A DNA stretch of 64,000 nt from assembly GCF_014648055.1 (NCBI RefSeq), contig NZ_BMQJ01000008.1, forward strand, positions 152,751-216,750. Direction: 5' to 3'. This document shows, piece after piece, positions 43,201-48,300 of this stretch (positions within the stretch are counted from its first letter, which is position 1; each line of letters starts with the position of its first letter). The translations under genes were made by a program, and so were the position numbers. Origin of the DNA: Streptosporangium pseudovulgare (GTDB lineage: Bacteria; Actinomycetota; Actinomycetes; Streptosporangiales; Streptosporangiaceae). A model generated the notes under the pieces. The model was not told where the DNA came from and made no database searches. It was given only the letters and a program-made list of their open reading frames with translations.

Positions 43201-44785
43201 GCTGGCCGACTGCGAGGTGGGCCACGCGACGTCGTCCTTCGCCCAGGAGGTGGCCGACCGCACCGGCCGGGCGGTGCTCGCCCCGGACGCGCTCTACGGC
43301 GTCACCAGGTACGGCGACGGGTTCGTCGGCTCCATCCAGGAGGCCCCGCACTCCCTCCTCGGACGCGGCCGGCTCCGCATCTTCCTGCCCGAGGGCCCGG
43401 TGCCCCTCACGACGTGGGAGAAGGTCCGGGCGTGGGCCGGGTCGGGGCGGCCGGCGCACCCCGGTCCCCCCGGTCACGACCGTGTCCCCGCCGTCCCCGC
43501 CGTCCCCGCCGTCCCCGCCGCGCTCCCGGACGGGCACGAGCCGGGGGCCGCGACCCGCGGCCTGCCGCGCGAGGCCCCCGGTCCCGGACGTGACGTCCCA
43601 GACCCCGGGCGTGAGGCCTCCGGGGATGACATCGCCTACTTCGGGCGTGACGCCACCGGCCCGGAGCACGGGGCGCCGGCCCCGGGGCCCGAGACCGGGC
43701 CCCGGGTCCCCGACGGGCCCGCGGCGCACCACGCCGGCGAGCACGGCGAGCCGGTCTCCTACATCCGGGACATGGAGGCGTTCGACCGGGTCTACGACGA
43801 CGCCGCCACCCGCTTCGCCGAGGGGGAGCCGGTGGACGCCATCGTCCCCTACATGACGGAGAACGCCACCGACGGCGTCGGCGCGCCCGGGGGCGGGCGC
43901 GGCTTCGGCGTCGAGCTGGAGTTCGCCCTGCCCCGCATCCCCTGGAAGGACTGGCCGCCGGTGGTCGAGTCGATCGCCCGGGAACTGCACGAGGCGGGTC
44001 TGGCGGAGGACCCGGTCGTGTACGACTACCACGACTCCGGCAAGGGGTACGACCGCGGGTGGCGGCTGGAACTGGAGGCCGACGGCGGCATCGCCGGCGA
44101 GGTCATCTCCCCGATCCTGCACGACGACCCCGCCTCCTGGCGCGACCTGGAGCGGGTCGCCGAGATCATCCGGTCGCACGGGGGCGAGGCCACGGCGCTG
44201 ACCGGCGGTCACGTCCACGTCGGGATCCCCGACTACGGCACGTCCGTCGCCAAGCACGTCCGGCTGCTGAAGATCTACCACGCCTTCGAGGACGTGCTGT
44301 TCCGGATCGCCCAGAACCCCGTCGACGAGCTGGGCATGCACCGCGGCTACGACAACTGCCTGCCCAACGCGGATCCCAGCCACTACCGGGCGAGTTTCGA
44401 CAACGTCCGCCTGTACAACCTGGGCGTCTCGGCGGTGAGCATGACGGACGCCCGCGGGCTGCCCAGCGACCACCTGGAGTTCCGGATGTGGGACGGCCAC
44501 GTCGATCCCGGGATCATCCAGACGCGGATCAAGCTCTCCCTGGCCCTGGCCGAGCTGGCGTCCCGCGAGCTCGGCGACATCCCCCCGCCCGAGCGGCTGG
44601 GCCATCACGAGGAGCGGCTGCGGAGCGGCGAGCGGATCTCGCGGGAGGAGGAGACCGCGTCCTTCCGCGCCCTGGCGGACCTGGCCTTCTCCCGCACCGC
44701 CGACAAGGAGCAGCTCACCGCGCTGTTCGCGCTGAACAGCTGGCAGCCCACGTTGGAGAGGTACATGGAGCTGATGGAGGATTGA
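31244..44785 (+). CDS. Giant 4513-residue type VII polymorphic effector: CpnT-like N-terminus, kinase-like domain, four tandem pseudoenzyme/His-Cys modules, C-terminal amidoligase
   Basis: GTG 31244, no clear ribosome site, 6 bp after the upstream stop. Residues 1-300: WXG100-like/CpnT-like N-terminus with hydrophobic segments (VSVWFLIFQIGWLLAASAGP; LINLALFGGLGIAMDVGVQL). 300-690: Gly/Pro/Ala linker. 700-915: kinase-like domain of the PI-kinase/FAM20C type with Lys715 (AVDKEL), Asp796 (SHYDRF) and Asp826 (FDHEKAF). Then four modules at ~996-1672, 1826-2524, 2636-3310 and 3416-4068. Each has two N-lobe-like units (VTFGDGRTAMRL; VTFNDGRQAF), a C-lobe-like unit (YDVLTLGETF), an ADP-ribosyltransferase-like unit (SGRPHQVVFE...RFKVLGV), and a unit with His and Cys 38-39 residues apart (DAHG...GNCEVG). 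4172-4513: amidoligase-like (GVELEF, GGHVHVG, EFRMWDG). No Sec signal. Function is inferred: an exported multi-domain toxin. Confidence 0.85.
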   Translation: MGFDGFLVPDWAKPYVGWAVGMDWPEGDESRCFRLADACAATARSVAGEGPLSSQGSLGAAGGVKWDGEALKLFAEHVKQVSGGKQAELVDRLVSAALELNQAGVQVEYTKKMIEVSVWFLIFQIGWLLAASAGPWGALSLALIGPRVQLARMTIRQIAQRLLINLALFGGLGIAMDVGVQLSQSRRDGIDWESVKASGMMGALSGVFLTALPAGLSGLSTAGLRAGLSRAEMTAFEKFLAASTSSMWGMMAQSGLANGAATAISLGMSGQFDWEMVLKGTTAGVIGGADAHWAGQPTVRGAGGDGGGPAHGGDGGGPAGGPAGGHSAGGTVPHDPGGPSGPAGAVTHDPGGPSGPGGTPPDPGGPPGPGGAVTHDPGRPSGPGAAGAHQAGSGRPADPVTASGGTGHAPADPATVLAQAVPPAALGPDGTASPHTAPQAVSPVALRPDGTASPHTAPLVDAAAPARVPAHAETTAPAFTSRNGGGPAGSAVRTENPGPGTAAGRVESTGPASAVTRTEGGSQTHPAAGPGRAHVTADGTARPGPGGTAHSGPGTAAHPAPDTARPGSGDAAHSGTARPGSGDAAHSGAGGAARPGPEAAVPTVPAPRDPVTTGESAPAARPGAGSIDSLINHGDGRGTATVLTEQPGALAPQPFPAADPDAVRPPRPITLRDHESFAQSVATGITGPREPLRTGAESMRADRVTLGDGTRAVDKELAGRDARDREYLTSRLGQAVGADVAAVHITGERRVLVDWVGGERAEVRLNPDGSWEAPGHHGTADGVLLGLLDTLTSHYDRFRFPDADLDLRAADIDLRVGENGSLRAFDHEKAFQGILPDTRNPFVRHFFRETAPMRVEWAGNPLSRSDIEVLRARIDALEGEFRVLGRDDWYANAKFAFDRIAEHAEGTTSLLDAAREPADPRPGRAPSRANGPDALPGSEEPASSGGTRDGTSEGEMRDGTSEGESRDRASEGGTRDAASADGARGVPPRNEAPSPGEVAARLMDPGGELGRSAAGGVRHSRLLDVGGVRAEIVTFGDGRTAMRLTGRDAEAAEAAALTRVALGLDGPAVHRSGDVVYREYGDDALRRSIKTGVRETRLIPDGNKFRELVTFNDGRQAFRVERRTIDAADAIERAALPPLSTADASGGIHRASETVVYETRVRAADDPDVKPLVWSESPGHEAKRGLYDVLTLGETFNMHTMETNAHGESLLRIERGFADIWDKKLLDGLLDEGVVSRLGAVDFRFRRNGLTGEDAAAVAARLEALRPEFERRGWHRWHEEMTERFEYLGRQARGDQPLLTGPDAVPHGPLLPDATPHDGAVSPVARSADAEWPHDPATTRPDEALERVLRDGDLGRLNEALADPAAHPDDAARARAYAELVDAGLAELPRSRGTVQVRVPVDRLPEGLAAGQEFTARGFLEGVDDPRFLPDMDRSARLIVYGEHTRVGDLSGRPHQVVFEGNSRFKVLGVHETSYGVKEYFVARVSDVEGVLPDTRTGGLPKAPPELSPLLQRHFDEHRETTEAGVWYRDLSDPEDRDLAESARAVRKMDGLFYVDAHGDSDGIYIGEDGLSAQELAMLLLNEPGLRPDDVIYLGNCEVGQRAFAQELARETGHVVIAADSMMSVNRFGDMNPVTDGKARTTMTARGRLMIFLPDVPVPPVAWERVRSGLTDLPFFSDGPGAYGGPQPGIRAAEPATRAESVTRVDSVTSAELTTRVEPVPRAEPAPRAEPVTRVEPVGRAEPSRPASSDVPPPARTEPSSGRPDPVDTARPVRDAGEDATSSGEARDRASEGEMRNRASEDEARDAASADEADGAPFRSGAPSPDEVAARLMDPGGKLGGSVASGVRHSRFLDAGDARAEIVTFGDGRTAMRLTGRDAEAAEAAALTRVALGLDGPAVHRSGDVVYREHGDDALRRSIETGIRETRLIPVGDDFRELVTFNDGKQAFRVDHKTIAAADDAEVAALPHRSAAEVNGGLHRASETVVYRTRVRTTDPPVVTGDPGVKPLVWSESYGHAVKRAVYDVLTLGESFTAHVTDTNARGDTVLGIEQGFADMWDKTLLDNLVVWDDHYQSNIEYYRFRRNGLADEDAAAMAARLEALWPEFERRGWQRWHDGMVERLELIGWHTGGEKAVLTGPDAVPHGPVLPDVVPHDGAGASAAHDGVTAPASVVRPADAAWPNDAAGVRPDEALARVLRDGDLGRLNEALADPAAHPGGAARARAYAELVGAGLAELPRERGTVQARIPVDRLPEGLAAGQEFTAKGFLEGVDDPRFLPDMDHSARLVVYGEHTRVGDLSGRPHQVVFEEGARFKVLGVHETSYGVKEYFVARVSDVEGVLPDTRTDGGLREAPPKLTGRLRKHFDEHRETTDAGVWYRDLNNSNDLRIAESARAVRKMDGLFYVDAHGNSDGFYIGYDKLSPRELATLLLNEPGLRPDDVIYLGNCDIGQKSYAQELARETGHVVVAADSTMTVSHRGDMVPVIGGQPSYSMTGRGRLLIFLPDAPIPPSAWQRIRSWITGLPFLSHDSGEHGSPQPGARMAEPAGRVDLARSTPSDTTPPARTEPSSGRPDSAGAAPQARDAVPAGEDMPPSGGTRDRGSEARDAAPAGRAPEGAPAGEGAAPRDGAPPAGPRTPDEAVARLMDPGGELGGSAASGVRHSRFLGVGDARAEIVTFGDGRTAMRLTGRDAEAAEAAALTRAVLGLDGPAVHRSGDVVYREYGDDALRRSIETGVRDTRMVHTGSGRSVELVTFNDGVQARRVDCGSIAQADRVEAGVLPPRTVADPNGGLHRASETVIYRSHLSQTNVPELRPLVRDESPGHAAKRGLYDVLTLGETFDLHRTGTNASGEHLIGVDRDFAGRWGKPVLDGFLRRPTSAGPGDFVFRHNGLYWTDVVAAHARLEELRPEFERRGWGAWHDGMVERLELLGRHAGGEKALLTGPDAVPHGPVLPDAVPRDGAVTPAARPADAAWPRDPAGMRPRQALVELLWEGDLGRLNEALADPAARPDDVARARAYAELVGEALVELPRSQGTVQMRVPADRLPEGLAAGREFTARGILEGVDDPRFLPDMPHSARLIIHGEHTRVAEMSGRPGHVMIEGDARFKVLGVHETSYGVKEYFVMRVTEGTEGGTAVPHRDVRPKERPELPDRLRRHTTMNREVTDAGVWYRTPAEVLKTDFAASVRAVRKMDGVFYVDGHGNSRGLFIGGEHIPAADLAAMLLNEPGLRPDDVIYLGNCKVGAERYAQEVANRTGHVVVASETLMHVDDKSGDMVALRPDHRPGTMAGRGRLLIFLPEGPVPPAAWERVRSMVEAPPPLSPDGPGDLGGPGGPGGLDGTRPGPGGEHGDPLSRSADEHGALRHRPDEARETPGTDSSGTPDPSHSPDAPGPSRVPDEPAPGTPDPSRSPDAPAVPVRDDGLAASAAGGVRETRVVERGGTRVEVVTFEDGRQAIRLTGRDADAAEMAAMVRGAMGMDGPATHRAGDVVYRDYGNEALRRSLATGIRRSELFENAQGRMEELVTFNDGRQAVRTEYIRAIDADADELTGLPPRFVGAADSGILRAGETVVYSEHRVSRGDPRPEGAAWHESPAERTRRGMYTVLTMGDGFSRHEVTVDAHGVHHLRIGEELPVRWGGPAIREFLVAHRSPEAAESPQVTFRQNRLSPEDAAAVSARLEALRPEFARRGRLDWHDGLMDRLGHLARHADGERPVLDGLDGRTGTGADGGHAPEAGDWRSRDPRAALSELLTHGDLPQVHDALAGRTGDPGDAARAGAYLDLANAELAVLPHRAGQVEVRVPADWLPGDLAPGREVAFRGLLEGVDDPRFLADAPGSVRLTVHGRYANVGDISGKPHHAMFDANARFKVLAVQESSSGAKNYFLAQVGEVADAPAAQAGGVPRPELTGEALRHFTEHREETRAGVWYRDPDSPHDMVNAATSRGALPVDGAFTVSAHGGPEGVYIGGRLLSAEEFAALMLNEPGLRGDVLLLADCEVGHATSSFAQEVADRTGRAVLAPDALYGVTRYGDGFVGSIQEAPHSLLGRGRLRIFLPEGPVPLTTWEKVRAWAGSGRPAHPGPPGHDRVPAVPAVPAVPAALPDGHEPGAATRGLPREAPGPGRDVPDPGREASGDDIAYFGRDATGPEHGAPAPGPETGPRVPDGPAAHHAGEHGEPVSYIRDMEAFDRVYDDAATRFAEGEPVDAIVPYMTENATDGVGAPGGGRGFGVELEFALPRIPWKDWPPVVESIARELHEAGLAEDPVVYDYHDSGKGYDRGWRLELEADGGIAGEVISPILHDDPASWRDLERVAEIIRSHGGEATALTGGHVHVGIPDYGTSVAKHVRLLKIYHAFEDVLFRIAQNPVDELGMHRGYDNCLPNADPSHYRASFDNVRLYNLGVSAVSMTDARGLPSDHLEFRMWDGHVDPGIIQTRIKLSLALAELASRELGDIPPPERLGHHEERLRSGERISREEETASFRALADLAFSRTADKEQLTALFALNSWQPTLERYMELMED
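34088..34195 (+). repeat. Four in-frame 27-bp repeats in the linker before module 1
   Basis: Four 27-bp units encode DGTSEGEMR, DGTSEGESR, DRASEGGTR and DAASADGAR. Related but decayed copies occur before module 2 (DRASEGEMR-like). They form a hydrophilic spacer between the kinase-like domain and module 1. Confidence 0.85.
34229..36260 (+). repeat. Tandem module 1 of the giant effector gene
   Basis: Codons ~996-1672. The His-Cys dyad is His1558 / Cys1597. It shares long near-identical DNA blocks with modules 2 and 3; for instance 34327-34380 (54 bp) is identical to 36817-36870 and 39247-39300. Confidence 0.9.
36332..36475 (+). repeat. Eight in-frame 18-bp repeats (six-residue units) between modules 1 and 2
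   Basis: Eight consecutive 18-bp units encode hexapeptides such as TRAESV, TRVDSV, TRVEPV, PRAEPA, PRAEPV, TRVEPV and GRAEPS. They alternate charge with Val/Pro and probably form an extended linker. Third-position drift shows that the array is not very recent. Confidence 0.85.
36719..38817 (+). repeat. Tandem module 2 of the giant effector gene
   Basis: Codons ~1826-2524. The dyad is His2406 / Cys2445. In the ART-like unit the acidic catalytic position is Gln (PHQVVFEEGARFKV), as in module 1. Confidence 0.9.
39149..41175 (+). repeat. Tandem module 3 of the giant effector gene
   Basis: Codons ~2636-3310. The dyad is His3198 / Cys3237. Its N-lobe unit is near-identical to that of module 2 at DNA level, while the His-Cys unit has drifted more (DGHGNSRGLFIGGEHIPAAD). 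Confidence 0.9.
41489..43448 (+). repeat. Tandem module 4 of the giant effector gene (most diverged copy)
   Basis: Codons ~3416-4068. The dyad is His3952 / Cys3990, spacing 38 instead of 39. The domain order is that of modules 1-3, but the DNA is clearly more diverged, so it looks like the older or less often converted copy. Confidence 0.88.
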
Positions 44786-44789
44786 CCCC

Positions 44790-45293
44790 GTGAGCATCCG
44801 GATCCGCAACACCTCGGCGGCCCAGGCCCCGCCGTCCGAGCCGCTGAAAGACGACGGCACCCCGTACGCCTACGAGATGATCGACGGCTGGTGGCGGGTC
44901 TACGCCGACGACCCGGCGGAGCTGGTGGCGGAACTGATCCCCGGCTACGCCGCGCCGGCCGGTGAGGAGGAGCGCGCCGCCGCCCGGCTCCGCCTGGCCG
45001 TGGACTTCCAGGTACGGCTGCAGGCGCGGCTCGCCGTGGACGGGAACCTCGACGCCTGCACCCCGGAGGAGCAGGAGGTCATCCTCGCCGACCGCGCCGA
45101 GCCGCCCGCCCCGCCCGCCTGGAACGCCGCCGTGCCGCTGGTGCTGGTCACCTCCCACTACGAGCCGCACGCCCCCCGGCTCCGGCCGAGGGCGCCCGCG
45201 GGGGCGGTGATCTGGCTCGACCCCGCCGACGAGCTGAGCCTGCTGACCAGCCTCGCCGGGGCGGGCCTCATCCGGCTGGGGCGGGCGGCGTGA
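44790..45293 (+). CDS. Small protein coupled to the giant effector; candidate immunity or amidoligase partner
   Basis: 167 residues from GTG 44790, 4 bp after the giant gene's stop, with GGAGG about 9 nt upstream. I do not recognise a named family. The N-terminal part reads DGTPYAYEMIDGWWRVYADD then PAELVAELIPGYA; the middle is helical (RLRLAVDFQVRLQARLAVDG), and the C-terminal part has VPLVLVTSHYEPHAPRLRPR, then IWLDPADELSLLTSLAGAGL. Hydrophilic, with no signal. In polymorphic toxin loci the gene directly after the toxin is usually the immunity gene; with an amidoligase upstream it could instead be a substrate or partner. A terminator follows at 45336. Confidence 0.65.
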   Translation: MSIRIRNTSAAQAPPSEPLKDDGTPYAYEMIDGWWRVYADDPAELVAELIPGYAAPAGEEERAAARLRLAVDFQVRLQARLAVDGNLDACTPEEQEVILADRAEPPAPPAWNAAVPLVLVTSHYEPHAPRLRPRAPAGAVIWLDPADELSLLTSLAGAGLIRLGRAA

Positions 45294-45335
45294 CGCCGGC
45301 CGGGTCCGGCCCGGGCGCCGGCCACCGCCGTCCCC

Positions 45336-45372
45336 GCCGGGCCGCCTCCCAAGCCCGGGGAGGCGGCCCGGC
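45336..45372. terminator. Strong terminator between the giant-effector operon and eccC
   Basis: GCCGGGCCGCCTCCC and GGGAGGCGGCCCGGC form a perfect 15-bp stem with a 7-nt loop AAGCCCG. It lies between two convergent genes and can act on both strands. Confidence 0.85.
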
Positions 45373-45392
45373 GCCGGTCGGGCGGCCGGGTG

Positions 45393-48300
45393 TCACTCCT
45401 CCGCCGGCTCCTGCGGTGGCAGGAACGCCGTCTGGACCAGCCGTGCGCCGTACCTGCGGTCGACGTAGTAGCCGCGGCCCGGCGGCAGCGGGTGCGGCCG
45501 GACGTTGCCGAACAGGAAGCCCTCGTCCTTGTTGCCCGACAGGATGACCGCGGGGCTGGCCATGTCCTTGAGCCGCTGGATGTTCGAGTCGAACATCGCC
45601 CGCCCCATGCCGCCCATCGCGCGGGACACGATCAGGTGCAACCCGATGTCGCGGGCCTGGGGCAGCAGCTCCGCCAGCGGCTGCAGCGGGTTGGACGAGG
45701 TCGCGACGAGATCGTAGTCGTCGACGACGATGTACAGGTCCGAACCCTGCCACCAGCTCCTGCTGCGGAGCTGCTCGGGCGTCAGGTCGGCCGGGGGGAG
45801 CCGCTTGAGCAGGGCGGCGCGCGCGTCGCCGATCAGGCCGGCCGCCGCCGCGCTGGAGGCGGCGTAGCCGATGCGGTGCTCGGTGGCGGCCGAGTCCAGC
45901 AGGGTCCGCCGGTAGTCGATCACGATCATCATGGCCTCGCGCGGCGTGCGCCGGGCGACCAGGCCCTCGGTGATCAGGCGCAGCAGGTTGGACTTCCCGC
46001 TCTCGGTGTCGCCGACCACGATGAAGTGCGGGTCGGCGTCGAAGTCGAGCATGACGGGCGACAGGGTCGCCTCGTCGATGCCGATCGGGATCCGGCCGGG
46101 GCCGGTCTCCTCGACGCCGGGCAGGGTCTCGGCCGGCAGCACCGGCGGCAGGAGCCGCACGCCGGGGGCCGGGGGCCCCTGCCAGGCCTCACGGACCGCG
46201 TCGACGAGGGCGCGTACGCCGACCGTGAGGTCGTCGGCCTTGCTAACGCCGTCGATCCGCGGCAGCGCCCCCAGGAAGTGCAGGCCCTCCCGGGTGAGGC
46301 CGCGTCCCGGGGTGCCCTCGGGCACGGCCAGCGACGCCTTGCGGTTGACCTCCGACTCGTAGGCGTCGCCCAGTTTCAGCTCCACCCGGGTGCCGAACAG
46401 GTCGCGGATGCCGGGCCGGAACTCCGACCACTTGTTGGTGGCGGCCACGATGTGGATGCCGTACCCGAGGCCGCGCGCGGCCAGGTCGGTGATGACCGGC
46501 TCCAGCGACTCGAAGTCCTGCCGGACGGTCAGCCAGCCGTCCACCACCAGGAAGACGTCGCCGAACCGGTCGCCCTCGATCGCGCCGTCGGCCACCTGCC
46601 GCCGGTAGGTGGTGATCGAGTCGATGCCCTGCTCGGCGAAGTCGCGTTCCCGCTGCTCCAGCAGGGTGGCGACCTCGGCCACCGTACGGCGGACCCGGTC
46701 GGTGTCCAGGCGGGCGGCGACGCCGCCCACGTGGGGCAGGCCCTCCAGCGAGGCGAGCGAGCCGCCGCCGAAGTCCAGGCAGTAGAACTGCACCTCGCGG
46801 GGGGTGTGGGTGAGCGCCATGCTGGTGATGAACGTGCGCAGGATCGTGCTCTTGCCGCTCTGGGTGCCGCCGGCGACGCCGACGTGCCCGGCCGCGCCGG
46901 AGACGTCCAGCCAGAACGGGTCGCTGCGCTGCTCGAACGGTTTGTCGATGATGCCGATGACCGCGTGCAGCCGTCCCCGGCCCGCCCACCCGGTGGTGGT
47001 CAGGCCCAGCTCGGGCGTGACCGACAGCGGCGGCAGCAGGTGGGTGAGGGTCGGCGCGTCGGCCAGCGGCGGGAGCCAGATGCGGTGGGCGGGCGGTCCC
47101 TGGCCCTTCAGCCGGTCGACGACGATGTCCAGCAGGCTGAGGGAGTTGCCCTTGGCGGGGGTGCTCTCCGCCGGGGTCAGCTCCTTCCTGGGGGGTTCGG
47201 CCACGACCGGCACCGGCGCGAACTCCGGCCCGTACTCCACGATCTCCCGCACCGGCGCATCGCCGTCCGCGGAGGCCGCGCGGTGGGGGTCGGCCTGGTA
47301 GGCGCCCGACACGTAGGCGGCCTTGAACCGGGTCATCCCGGTGGTGTCGAACTTCAGGTAGCCGTTGCCCGGCGCGGGCGGCAGCTCGTAGGCGTCGGCG
47401 ACGCCCAGCACGACCCGGCTCTCCATCGCGGAGAAGGTCCGCAGGCCCACCCGGTAGGACAGGTGGGTGTCCAGGCCGCGCAGCCGGCCCTCCTCCAGGC
47501 GCTGGGAGGCCAGCAGCAGGTGCACGCCGAGCGAGCGGCCGAGCCGGCCGATCATCACGAACAGCTCGATGAACTCCGGTTTGGCCGTCAGCAGCTCGCT
47601 GAACTCGTCGATCACGACGAACAGCGTGGGCATCGGGCGCAGGTCGGCGCCCTGCTCGCGGGCGCGCTCGTAGTCGCGCAGGGAGGCGTAGTTGCCGGCT
47701 GCGCGCAGCAGCTCCTGGCGGCGGATCATCTCGCCGTGCAGGGCGTCGTACATGCGGTCGACGAGGGGGAGCTCGTCCTCCAGGTTGGTGATGACCGCCG
47801 AGACGTGGGAGAGCGTCTCCAGGCCCAGGAAGGTCGCGCCGCCCTTGAAGTCGACCAGGACGAAGTTCAGGATCTCCGAGGAGTGGGTGATCGCCAGGCC
47901 GAGGACCAGGGTGCGCAGCAGCTCGCTCTTGCCCGAGCCGGTGGCGCCGATGACCAGGCCGTGCGGCCCCATCCCGCCCTGCGCGGACTCCTTGATGTCC
48001 AGCTCGACCAGCCGGCCGTCCACGCCGAGGCCGATCGGCACCCGCAGCCGGTTGCGTCCGGCCCTGGGACGCCAGGTCACTCCCGCGTCGAGGCGCGTCG
48101 GGTCGCCGACGCCGAGCAGGTCGGTCAGCGAGGTGTTGACCGACAGGACGTCCTGGGCCTCGCCGCCTCCCGCGGTGGTGGACGCGCGCAGCGGCGCGAG
48201 CTGCCGGGCCAGGCCCTCGGCCCGCAGGAAGTCCAGCCGGTCGGGGTCGCCGAGCCGGGTCGAGCTGCGCTTGCCCGCGTGGTCCACCTTGACCATGTGG

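Noticed and set aside
31244..44785. Assembly artefact or several genes joined by missed stops
   Set aside because: The frame is continuous with consistent codon bias, the modules differ from each other, and linkers differ in length and sequence. Confirmation by long reads would still be useful.
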